Assembly (NCBI GenBank): GCA_029204225.1
Contig: CM055111.1
Span: 42,968,815 to 43,032,814 of the forward strand
Source of the DNA: Diphasiastrum complanatum
Lineage: Eukaryota > Streptophyta > Lycopodiopsida > Lycopodiales > Lycopodiaceae
Direction of reading: 5' to 3'
DNA length: 64,000 bases
Within the stretch, counting starts at the first letter, position 1, and every line of letters starts with the position of its first letter. Below are positions 36,733 to 46,832 of this stretch, piece after piece. The notes beneath the pieces are model-generated. The model saw nothing but the letters and a program-made list of their open reading frames with translations. It was not told the DNA's origin and searched no databases. Both the position numbers and the translations under genes were made by a program.

Positions 36733-37150
36733 TTGATCCTCCACCGACTCCTCGCCCTCGTCTGGTGCATTGTTTTGTCGCTCTTGCTCTGCCTCCTAGT
36801 TAGCCCGAGCTGCCTCCTGGTTAGCCCGACGTCTGGCCTCCCTTTCCCTGACCATGATGAGCTGCCGTCATGTGAAATTCATTCTGATTTGCTCATCCAG
36901 ATGCAGCTTGATAGCGGGGACAGGATCCACAGCGGGGGCGGGTGGCTCCGGTTCCGGATTTCTCTATCGAGTCTGTCGCAACATCTCTCAGATATCTGCC
37001 TCTTGCTTCTGATGTCTCTCGTTGTGCCTTTGGATATCTTCCTCAAGCTTCCTCCTGGCTTCGACTTGGCTCTCAAACAGCCTCTCACAGCTTGTCACCG
37101 GCTCTCGCTTGCTCTCTCACTGTCTATCACTAGCTCTCTCACAGCCTCTG
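36733..37150 (-). pseudogene. Decayed coiled-coil coding region, convergent with the hAT tail
   Basis: On the minus strand a Glu/Arg/Gln-rich frame runs CERLFESQVEARRKLEEDIQ, RHNERHQKQEADI, then after a stop EMLRQTR, a Pro-rich link, and VREREARRRANQEAARAN, EAEQERQNNAPDEGEESVED, stop. It has heptad-like charge spacing. The internal stops are TGA or TAG that a single C-to-T change would make from CGA or CAG. It may be the C-terminus of an accessory transposon protein, but I do not recognise the family. The long plus-strand frame over it (36733-37344) is the antisense shadow. Confidence 0.5.
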
Positions 37151-37233
37151 AAAATGATGACCACAATGGCATTGTGAGTGCCTATTTATCCCCACAACCT
37201 GATCGGCCATGTGGATCCCCATCATCCCTCCAT

Positions 37234-37404
37234 GTGCCTCTGTACCTTCCCCCATGTGATGCTCCCCCCTGTGTTGGTCTCCCATTGGGCCCATGGTCTG
37301 CTCACCCACAATGCCCATGTGCCTTTGTACTTGCTCCCATGTGATGCTACCCCCCTGTGTTGGTCTCCCATTGGCCCCTCGGTCTGCTCACTCGCAGTGC
37401 CCAT
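37234..37404. repeat. Tandem duplication, unit about 85 bases
   Basis: GTGCCT.TGTAC.TTC..CCC is followed by ATGTGATGCT, CCCCCTGTGTTGGTCTCCC, GGTCTGCTCAC and GTGCCCAT, twice in direct order. Confidence 0.85.
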
Positions 37405-37557
37405 GTGTCACTGCAATAGTCCCCTGCATTATGTACTGTACCCTCTTTTTTTTACACCCGGAACCCTCTTTTTTTACTTTTTTTTGTCCTTTTTTGGTAG
37501 TTAATATGCAAAAGAAAATTATTAAAAATATATTAAAAAATAAAAAATATTAAAAAT

Positions 37558-37635
37558 GGTACCGCCCTAGTACCGCGGATCCCAGGGCGGTACCGTACCG
37601 GCGGTACCACTGATATGGTACCGGCGGTACCCGTG
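37558..37635. repeat. GGTACC-rich palindromic block
   Basis: GGTACCGCCCT and AGGGCGGTACC are perfect 11-base inverted arms around a 15-base spacer. They are followed by two copies of GTACCGGCGGTACC. Such GC-rich terminal and subterminal repeats are typical of DNA transposon ends, but the partner end was not found. Confidence 0.75.
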
Positions 37636-37718
37636 CTTGATGGGACCCACTGTGTTATGTCTATATAGTGGTGGGATTTCCCTCTTTCCATTCACTCAGT
37701 CTACCCGGGAGTTGGTGG

Positions 37719-37956
37719 ATGGAGAGCACGTGCATGAGCCAGGATGTATCTCCAGGCCAGGAGATGTGTGCTAGGGAAAGCCGAGTGCGATGGCTGGTGG
37801 TATGGGACGCCAATTATCGTAGGAGGCTTGACCAGACATGATTATGTCGATAGCTCCAGTGCATGGGGGTGGGTCAGTTGTGACCCTATAAATGGGCGAA
37901 TATGGTGCGTCATCACTGGTATGGGGTGCGGAAAACGGTACCACGAGGTACTATGA
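37719..37956 (+). pseudogene. Start of an unrecognised, decayed coding region
   Basis: ATG at 37719 opens about 40 codons (ending VRWLVVWDANYRRRLDQT) before a TGA, then continues in frame through two more stops to GVRKTVPRGTM. All three stops could come from C-to-T changes (CGA to TGA or CAG to TAG). A TATATAG box lies about 55 bases upstream, and the GGTACC block lies beyond that. This may be the first exon of a transposon gene; no family is recognised. Confidence 0.35.
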
Positions 37957-38655
37957 TATATATATATATAGATAGATATGTTATGGTTTACATTAATTCT
38001 AATTTTATTTAATTTTCATATTTTTTTTTTGAATTTTCTATACATATACTGATTTTGTACTATTTTTATAAATTGCTTAATATGATGTTATATTTTTACG
38101 AATGTATATTTATTTATTGGTAATTTGGAAGTTCTATACCTATTTTTTGAAATTGTGGTAATTATATATATATTTTTGAATTTTAAAAATTCATTTTAAT
38201 TTATTGATTTTTCAAGTATTTTGAAATAATTTAATTTGTAATTTCTTTCAAAATGCGGTAATTGTTACCTAAAAGTTATATTTTAATAAATATTTTAAAT
38301 TCTCTAATGTATTTTTATTTTTTTCAAAAAGTTTAGTTCACAAGGTTTATAATGACATATCTAATTTGTAATATGTTGTTTAGTTGACTTTTTATTTTTA
38401 TTTTTTTGATTTTAAATAATTATTTACAAACCTATGTATTTGCTACTAGTTTTTTATTTTCAATTCAATCAATTCTTGAATTATTTTATTTATTTGATAG
38501 TTTGGACGTACATTAGAATTAATTAAAAATAATAAAATATTTCTTACAATAATTGTCCATATGTTTATTAATTGAGTCCTATAATTTTTTGGTTTTTTTT
38601 CTCACTTTTATCATGATCAACTTATAATCTTAGCACCCTACGCACTTCTTATACC

Positions 38656-38731
<76 letters not shown>

Positions 38732-39339
38732 GAGACACCGACACTGGAATCTTCGACCTCAAATTTTTTTTCTGATGTTTGTGACTAGTGGAGACCATTT
38801 TTTTTTTTCAACAGAATGTGTTTTTTTTTTTTGCATTTTTTTTTTGATGGATATAAATGAATAAATATTTATGGGCTTTTAGAATACAGAGAGTATAGTA
38901 ATTAGTATCTGAAAAAAAAATTCAAATGTCAAAATAAATTACTAAATCCTAGAACGAATCATAGTTTAAAAGGTCAACGTATTCCCTTCACTTACTAGTA
39001 AAATGTTTGTGAGTGCGAGTGTCTCTACAAAAGATTGCAAAATAAGATTGGAAATGATATTCTATTAGTCAAAATCAAGCCACATCATCGATCCATGTCT
39101 AAATTCTCCAGTTGTAATTTTAGTTAACACGTTATCAATCTAAGTGTTTATGACATTCGTTATTGCAGCCTTAGTTGATAAGTAATCAATCCGAGTCTTA
39201 TTAATCTAGTTTTTATGCATGTGCTCTCTTTATGGACCATGTCATCTATCCGAGTATTGGGTCCACCTCTGTAGTCGTCTATAAATTCGGACTCGTTGTA
39301 GATTCATTGTCGTAGTTTACCTTTTCAAGTCGCGCGCAT
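37957..39339. other. Very AT-rich stretch with a GA microsatellite
   Basis: No coding region. Composition is extremely AT-rich up to 38640. A GA run is listed at 38658-38735. Confidence 0.5.
38658..38735. repeat. GA microsatellite
   Basis: About 39 GA units with one interruption (GAGAGCGAGA). Confidence 0.95.
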
Positions 39340-40640
39340 TGGTGGAGACCCATCCAAAATAAATTTAAAAGAAAGTCTGATGGGTCAGCACCCGCAGCGC
39401 GCAGGTGCAGACCCATAATAAAATTTTAATTGGTCTCTACCTGCGCACGAGCCACGTGTGCAGGTGGAGATTCATCAAAACAAAAAAATTCTGATGGTTG
39501 GACTCCACCAATAAAAAAGAAAAAAGGAAAAGAATGTGTGATGATGGGTCTCCGCCCGCCGTGGCCCGGCAGGACCCATGAGAAAAAAAAATTTCAAAAG
39601 AAGTTTGATGTGTCTTCGCGGCAGATGGATACCCATTGAACTTTTTATTTTTGGAAATTTTTCGATCACCTTCAATTTTCTACATACAGTTAGGAATTTT
39701 TTTTTTCTTTCAAAAAAATAGTTTGATGGGTCTCGTCGTGGCGGGTGGAGACCCATAATAAAAATGTGAAAAAAAAAGTGTTCTGACTGGTCTCCGGTTG
39801 GTGGAGACCCATCTGAATTTTTTTTCAAAAAAAAAAATGTTCTAACTTGACTCGATCCAACTAACTATCTTTATATGTCTATTATTCGATGAAGCACACT
39901 CAACTTGACTTGACTCGACAACTCAACTCAACTCGGCTTAACGTCCCGACCTCTCTCCACTCCACCTGACTTCACTTGACCTGACTCGACCCGACCGGAT
40001 ATTCTGATGGGGGAAAAAAAGTGGAGACCCATAATAAAAATGTGAAAAAAAAAGTGTTCATCCGATGCAGCATACTCAACTTGACTTGACTCAACAACTC
40101 AACTCAACTTGGCTCATCAACTCCAACCTGACTCGTTCCGACCCCTCTCCACTCCACCTAACCCCACTTGACCCGACTCGACTAGACTCGACCCGACCCG
40201 ATGTTTTGATGGATCTCCACTCGTTGCGACAAACATCAGACCACATTTTGTTTTTGAAAAAATTCAGATGGGCCTCCACCCGCCAAGACGGGTGGAGATC
40301 CATAAGAAAAATCTATAAAAAACAATTAGCTTACTCAATTTGACCCGACTCAACTCGGCTCGACTTGACTCGACTCGACCCAACTCACTATCTTTATAAT
40401 GGAACTACTTTATGGAAGAAATGATATCTTTATAAACTTAACTCACTGTGTCTTCTATCCTCATATCATATATGTTTGCTATCCGATGAAGCATACTCAA
40501 CTTACTTGACTTGACAACTCAACTCAACTAGACCTGCCTCGATCCCTCACCACTCCACCCAACCCCACTTGATCCGAATCGACTAGACTCGACCCGAACG
40601 AACCTGACCCGATGTTCTAATGGGTCTCCACCTGCAATCA
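39340..40640. repeat. Complex array of palindromic units and CTCGA/CTTGA pentamers
   Basis: Two components alternate. One is GATGGGTCTCCACC facing GGTGGAGACCCATC, repeated many times, often as a hairpin around a GC-rich centre (for example 39726-39755 and 40265-40300). The other is a run of ACTCGACCCGA/CTTGACTTGACTC pentamers. A composite of both (CATACTCAACTTGAC, CTCTCCACTCCACC, CCCACTTGACC, CGACCCGA, then the GGTCTCCACC word) recurs near 39890, 40070 and 40490. No coding region is supported. Confidence 0.8.
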
Positions 40641-40655
40641 AGACGATGAGAACAA

Positions 40656-41064
40656 TGTGATGGAGAAGAGAGTAATTGTATTATCTGTTTTTGAGTTTCT
40701 CACTATTTTTCGTCTCTCTATCATCATGTTTTGTGTTGATCAAAAAGTGTATTTATCTCCACTGTGTGGAGTTTACAAGACAATTAAATAGAGAACTACA
40801 AGACAAGTCAATGCTAATCAACTAGCTAGTTATTCTCTATTATCGTTAACTCTTTCAGCTGAGCGTGAAGTACAATACACCACGCTCGTCGATCTGCCAG
40901 TTGGCAGTGCGAATTGTTTTCTTTCGTCTTCGTTTCGTTTCGTTTTGTGTCTTTCGGTCTTCGAGGTATGTTCGACCTTCGGGATATGTTCACCCTTCAA
41001 ACCTTTGCTTTGTTTTGCTTCGTCACCTTCACAACAAAGTTGCAAGAGTTCACAATTTCTGACA
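40656..41064 (-). repeat. 3' LTR of the minus-strand copia element
   Basis: On the minus strand the RNase H frame ends just after CKVQEGVSEIVNSCNF, and the tract AGAGGGAG is followed by TGTCAGAAATTG, a polypurine tract plus LTR start. The right edge at 41064 is firm. The left edge, near TGTGATGG at 40656-40658, is a guess from the TG rule. Confidence 0.6.
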
Positions 41065-43567
41065 CTCCCTCTTGAACCTTGCAACTTTGTATATTCAATC
41101 CAATTGCCTTTCTTTGCCTTGCGAAGAGTGGTTTGTCGAGCGGCTTCATGAGCAGATCTGCAATCATGTCTTCAAATTTTATGTACTGAACCTTGAGCTC
41201 TCCCTTCGAGATCAAGTCTCAAATATGATGGTACTTCAGAGGTATATGTTTTGTCTTTGAATGGAAAACAAGATCCTGGGACAGATATATGGCACTTTGA
41301 GAATCCACCATCATCGTGCATGGTTCTCCTTGTGGTATGCCAATTGCCTCCTCGTTCGCCATCTTTGAAACTGTGACATATTCAGCTTCGCATGAGGATT
41401 GAGCCACCAAGGTTTGCTTCTTGCATGTCCAGCTGATTGTTACTCCGCACGCTAGCGAACATCCTCCTGTCACAGACTTGCTGTCGTCTTTGCAGCTTGC
41501 CCATCTTGCATCACTGTAGTGGTGCAACTCGAATTCTTTGCTTTGTTTGTCTGTTTTGTAGGTTAATCCCATGTTTTCAGATATTGCAGAATTTGTTTCG
41601 CCATTTGCCAATGCGCCATGCCAGGATTCGAAGAGAATTGGCTTAAAGAATAGACAGAGAAAGCCAAATCGGGTCTGGTACAGATTGTGAGGTACATTAG
41701 ACTACCGATCAGGTTTTGGTAGGGTACACCTTCCATCTTCTATCTCTCCTCCTCTGTTTTCAGACAATCATGCTTCATTAGTCTGGCTCCAGCTATCGTT
41801 GGTGTGGGTTTTCCTTTGTAGTCCATCATTCGATACCGCTTCAACACTTTTTGGGCGTACTCTGACTGACTCAGATGCATCTCTCTTCTTATTCGATCTC
41901 TTCTGATCTCCAACCCAAGGCATTTTGTTGCTTCTCCTAGATCTGTGATTTTATAACTTTCAAAAATCTGACTTTTCATTTTCTTGATTAGCATCAAGGA
42001 GTTTTCTATCATTAGGGAGTCATCCACAAAAATAGTCAGAATCACATAATTTCTTCCTACTTTCTTTATATAGACATTGCAGTTTGGTTGTGTAGAATTG
42101 AAGTCTAGAGACTTCAAAAGATTGTCGAGCTTCTTGTACCAAACTCGTGATGTCTGTTTCAGACCATAAATGCATCGCTGCAATCGATAGACATATTGTT
42201 GATTGTCGGGGTCTTCGAATCCTTCAGGTTGCTTCATGAAGATTTCCTGCTCTAGATCTCCATGGAGAACGGCTGTCTTTACATCAATCTGGTGAATTTT
42301 CGGATTGTAGTGTGTTGCATATGCAAGGAGCAGTCGAATGCTTGTCATTTTCACCATTGGTGAATATGTATCGAAATAATCGACGCCATACATTTGTGTG
42401 TAGCCCTTTGCGACAAGCCTTGCTTTGTAACGTCCGAAAGTGCCATCTGATTTGATTTTCCTTTTGTAGACCCATTTGTAGTCGACGATCTTTTTATCTT
42501 CGGGTAGTGGCTCTAGTGTCCAAGCCACATTTTGCCTCATTGATTCAATTTCCTCTGACATTGCTTGCCTCCAGAATTCTCCTTCTGAATTCTGGACCCT
42601 GGACAGCTTCTAGATATGTAGTTGGCTCTTCAGTGAAGCTGCAGTACTCGAACTCTGTGTCTTCTCTCCATTGAAAATTTTCAATGTATCGATCTGGAGG
42701 TCTTCTTTGTCTTGTCGACCTTTTGGGTTCGATTCGTCGCTGTTCGAATGTTTTTTCTTCGTTGGATTGATCTTCGGCTTCTTGCTGCTCTGGAGTCTGG
42801 GGCTCAACATTCTGATTTGATGTTTGTTCACAGTAGTGTGAAGGTCTCATGGCCTTTTTCATCCTTCAATCTAGGAAATGTGGACTCATCGAACTTCACA
42901 TCTCTACTCAACACGACTTTCTTCGTGGTTGGATTGTAGAGTCTATAAACTTGTGATACGTTTGAATATCCGACCATGATTGTCTGCTCTGATTTTTTAT
43001 TGAGTTTGCTTCTTTGTTCCTTTGGTATGTGCTTGTATGTTGCACATCCAAATACACGCATGTATGACAGATCAGGCTTTTTACTTGTCCACATTTCGTA
43101 TGGTGTCTTGTTTTCCAGGGCTATCGTTGTTGATCTATTCTGCAGGTGTACTGCTGCAGCTATTGCCTCAGCCCAAAATTGACTTGGCAATTGAGCATGT
43201 GCCATCATGCATCTGGCTCCTTCGACTAGTGTCAATTTTCTTCTTTTTGCGACACCATTATATTCGGGTGTGTACGCAAGAGTGAATTGATGCTCTATTC
43301 CTTGTTCTTGGCAGGATCTAGAAAATTTTGTGCTCTTGTACTTACCTCCATTATCAGACATGATGATTTGAATCTTCTTTGAGGTGTGTCTCTTTGTGAA
43401 TGCCACGAACTTCTTGAAAAGTCAAACACTTCGGATTTTTTCTTTAGATAATAAATCATTGTCATCCGACTGTAGTCATCAATGAACGTCAGGAAGTAGA
43501 GTTCGAGTCTGATTAATTCCATATTATCAATAGGACAAATAAGGTCCTTGCACTCGAAAAAAGGCAT
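41065..43567 (-). pseudogene. Ty1/copia pol: integrase, reverse transcriptase, RNase H (5'-truncated)
   Basis: Reading leftwards from 43567: integrase core (YFLTFIDDYSRMTMIYYL, MSDNGGKY), reverse transcriptase (42561-41740: WTLEPLPEDKKIVDYKWVYK, YTQMYGVDYF, IHQIDVKTAVLHGDL, the catalytic FVDD in LTIFVDDSLM), and RNase H (41611-41219: YSDARWASCKDD, SSCEAEYV, VDSQSAI, HSKTKHI). These enzymes copy and insert the element. In the integrase the third catalytic residue is changed: NGVAKRRK where the family has NGVAER.N, Glu to Lys. Frameshifts occur near 41611-41740, 42550-42860 and 43300-43400. Gag and protease are absent because the element is cut at about 43567, where an opposite-strand copia begins. 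The 3' LTR follows. Confidence 0.88.
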
Positions 43568-43739
43568 GGATACTTATATAGACTGATATATTGTTATTCT
43601 GATACTAGTCGACCCTTGAGAAGCTATTTCTTGTCAATACAGATTACTATGGCATCATCATTTAAGACACTTGAATCATACATATGTTTCATACATGTCT
43701 AAGCAATCCCTAGCACTTGATCGCGGCAAAGTTGACCTC

Positions 43740-44956
43740 CTTGTCTGTCATAGCTGCATCCTTGGAAAATAGACTAGGATTCTCTTTAGATCAAGTCATA
43801 GACTTGCCACAAAAGATTTGATAGACGTTGTTCATTCACATGTATGTGGTCCAATGAAAACTCTATCGTTGCTTGATGCAAAGTATTTTATTACCTTCTA
43901 TATTTGAAAAGAACAGCTGTTTATTTCATTAAGCAAAAATCGGAGGCTTTCAAAATATTTTGACAATTCCAAGAGCATGCAGAAAATCAAACTAGTAAAA
44001 GAATCAAAGCACTAAGATCTGACAACGGGGGAGAATACATCTCTACCAAATTCAAGGAGTATTGCTTAACAACGGCATTGAGCAGCAATACATTACCTTC
44101 TATTCGCCTCAATTGAATGGTCTTGCTGAGGGAAAGAATAGAACCTTAGTCGAATTGACAAAGTGCATGCTAGCACATGCGACACTTCCGAAGTCCTTCT
44201 GGGCTGAAGCTGTTTCCACTGCAACTTATATTCAGAACAAATGTCCTACTAAAGGTCTCTCAGACAAAACACCATATGAAGTTTGGACAATCTCCAAACC
44301 TTCTTTATCGAACTTACGAGTTTTTGGATGTATCGCTTATGCGCAAATTCCGCATGGTCTCAGGAGGAAGCTCGACTTCCAGAGTATCAAGTCTATTTTC
44401 ATCAGCTACACTACTTCAGATAAAGCTTATAAGTTGTATGACTATGTTGAATCGAAGATATTCACTAGCTAGGATGTCATCTTTATCGAAGATCAGTTGG
44501 GCAAAGTTCATATAGCCAAACTATGAGACTCTCCCGAATTATCGAACTTTTCGGTTCAAAAGTTGGGTATTCCTGTTGAAGGTCCAAACTCGTCCACTCT
44601 CGACGAACAACTTATTAGCAGCGAATCCGAAGATGATGATGTTGCAATTCAGCAACTACAACATGATGAAGGTAATCAACTTTGACCACTACTCAAAAGA
44701 TCGACAAGAGAACGCAGACCACCTAGTGTCTACAGCTTACCTTGTTCAAGAGCTGACAACTGTCAAAGAGGCACTCAGTCATCCTGGTTCCGATCTTTGA
44801 AAATAAGCTATGGATAAAGAGTATTCATCTCTTATCAATAACCAGACTTGGACTATTGTCGAATTACCTACCAGCAGAAATGTAGTTGATTGCAAATGGT
44901 TATTCAAAATCAAGTACAAGGCAGATGGAAGTATCGATCGAAGAAAGGCTCGACTT
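43740..44956 (+). pseudogene. Ty1/copia integrase and reverse transcriptase start, split by a nested insertion
   Basis: Integrase pieces run from a weak N-terminus (LIDVVHSHVCGPMKTLS) through ALRSDNGGEYISTKFKEY and YSPQLNGLAEGKNRTLVEL (catalytic Glu kept) to VFGCIAYAQIPHGLRRKLDF. After a stop near 44470, the connecting region is degraded. The reverse transcriptase start (WTIVELPTSRNVVDCKWLFK, DGSIDRRKARLV) is cut at 44956 by the LTR of a nested element, and the same frame resumes at 50458. The gag and 5' LTR are missing; the sequence abuts the opposite-strand copia at about 43570. Confidence 0.85.
44953..44956. other. Target duplication CTTG, left copy
   Basis: CTTG precedes the left LTR, and CTTG at 50458-50461 follows the right LTR. 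Removing the insert and one copy restores an open copia frame across the joint, so this is the insertion site. Confidence 0.75.
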
Positions 44957-45801
44957 GTGAAAGTACAGCAAAAAGGACCAAGAATGGATCCAAATAAGAT
45001 CCACAAGTGTGATTGGGTGTTAGATTAGATTGATCTACCAATCTACACAAGATTAGATAGCACTAGATCAAATCTACATCAACAAATCTAACAAGAACAA
45101 TCAAATATGATCAAAACTTGTACTTGCTGGTTTCACATGTGTGAAGACCTGTCAGAGTACAGACTACCAGCAAATAATGAAGTACACTAAGCTTAGAAAC
45201 CATTAGAAGCATAAAATCACAAGACAAATGGAGAGATTACTCCAGAAATGCACCAAAACCAAGATTTAGCTTTCTTGTCAATTATGGCCAAATGAGCCAC
45301 CATATATGCACAAGAGCTGATGCTTACTCAGCTGATTTGGCACGTGTGAGAGTGCCTACTCATCAAAGGATCCATCAATAATCATCAATATGGCACATGG
45401 ACCAAGTTTCCTAACTTATAGCCACCTCCCTTGATTTTAGGCAATTTTCCTAATTTATAGGGACTTGCACAAATATCTACTACAAGTTGGATCTCGCCTA
45501 CTACTGATGTTTTCACACATGTGAGCAGTCCGCACGTGTGAGATCACTCCTATCCATGTGAAATAGCTTTTCCTACCAATAAAATGATGCCAAGTGGCAT
45601 ATAGCTAGAAAACTAGATTTTGGCCATTTTAGCCACTAGATCTCAAATGAAATGGTATGTACAACCTATATGACTCATCTAAATGATAAATGCATTTATT
45701 TCACATGTGGGAACAGGCTCCACACATGTCTAATGATGATATATACTACTCATAATGGTATTTACAAGATTTGATCAAGTTAGCTTTTGCCAATTTTAAC
45801 A
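44957..45801 (-). repeat. 3' LTR of the nested element
   Basis: It matches 49612-50457 almost throughout. It contains several palindromic CACATGTG/CACGTG-type words. Its right edge ...TTTTAACA adjoins the reversed polypurine tract. Confidence 0.9.
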
Positions 45802-45811
45802 GTCCTCCTCA
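45802..45811 (-). other. Polypurine tract of the nested element
   Basis: Plus-strand GTCCTCCTCA is the reverse of TGAGGAGGAC, directly next to the 3' LTR. This is the expected site for plus-strand DNA priming. Confidence 0.7.
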
Positions 45812-46187
45812 AAACTAACTTGATGATATTGAGATTGACTCCATGGGCTGAATTGGTCTTCAAATATGGATCCTTGCTAGTTCAAAGGTGTGAAGATCAG
45901 CCAATGAGCTTGATGTCGATCCGAAATCACCATATCCATGATAATGCCTCTTTGATGTTGACTTTTTTGATGAACTTGAGAGCTTTGCACCATCCTAGCA
46001 GCTCTTTCATTGATTTGTTCCATCCTTGAAGCATATGGTTGATCCAAAAGCTCCTCCTACTTGAAAATAGCTGCAACTCCATGAGAAAATAAAGAGTCCT
46101 TGACTCATGAGTATCACAAAGATCCAACATCATGTTACCAAGATCTCGAGGATTAGGCTCATCAAGATTGGCAAGACTATGCATGCT

Positions 46188-46832
46188 TTAATAACAAAGA
46201 GTTTGTATCATATCTTCATGCTTGGTTACCATGCTAATCTCAGATCTAATGAGGCTAGATACTTCATTATGGAGATAAGTTTCCTTAGAGGATGATTCAC
46301 TTTCTCTCATAAAGAGTTTACAATTTGCCTCAATACATGAAAAAAGACAATTTTTCATACTATGAGTGGACAACTCACTCTTGCTCTTGCAAGACTCAAG
46401 AACATACATTTGATGAAATAACCATTTGCTTTCTAATTGATCTAAAATCAATTTCATATCATTAAGAACATCAACTATGTTCTCAAGAGAGACACCATAC
46501 TCAACTAGTATTGCTTTACTCCAACTTTGAGATGCAAAAGTCTCACTAAAGCAAATTGATTCACCAAATGACATAAGAGAAGCAAGCATGAGATGTATAC
46601 TACTTGAAATGTGCTCCTCTTGCCCTTGAAATGTGAGCAATATGAGCTCAACCATGTCTCTTGATATTCTTCTGGGAATCATAAATTGAGAAGGACTCTC
46701 CTCCTCAATCCTTGGCACACTTGAACCTCGAGATGACTCCTCAAGATCAACTCTTTGGTGCTCCTCCTTGATGGAAATCCGAGACCTCCATGTCTCAAAA
46801 TGATCACAACAAACATGATCATATAATGACAC
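46188..46832 (-). CDS. Second half of the nested element's ORF, module copy 2
   Basis: This frame of 214 residues overlaps the upstream ORF by about 150 bases in another frame, and its overlap reading (FETWRSRISIKEEHQRVDLE) looks more protein-like, so one frameshift has probably split a single ORF. It contains ESICFSETFASQSWSKAILV, LFSCIEANCKLFMRESESSS and KETYLHNEVSSLIRSEI. These align in order with a module in the upstream ORF, showing an internal duplication. I recognise no enzyme motif. The content is acidic and Ser-rich with likely helices. The function is unknown; it may be an extended gag or a protein peculiar to this element. Confidence 0.55.
   Translation of the reverse strand: MSLYDHVCCDHFETWRSRISIKEEHQRVDLEESSRGSSVPRIEEESPSQFMIPRRISRDMVELILLTFQGQEEHISSSIHLMLASLMSFGESICFSETFASQSWSKAILVEYGVSLENIVDVLNDMKLILDQLESKWLFHQMYVLESCKSKSELSTHSMKNCLFSCIEANCKLFMRESESSSKETYLHNEVSSLIRSEISMVTKHEDMIQTLCY

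Noticed and set aside
36733-37344. 203-codon plus-strand frame with a hydrophobic, signal-like start
   Set aside because: It is antisense to a charged coiled-coil coding relic and to an 85-base tandem duplication; hydrophobic codons arise from the opposite strand's Glu/Gln-rich code.
39430-39828. Overlapping frames in both strands of the hairpin array
   Set aside because: Inverted repeats produce mirrored frames; no splice sites or motifs support them.
39340-40640. CRISPR-like repeat array
   Set aside because: The context is a eukaryotic nuclear genome, repeats are palindromic and degenerate with no uniform spacers, and no cas genes are present.
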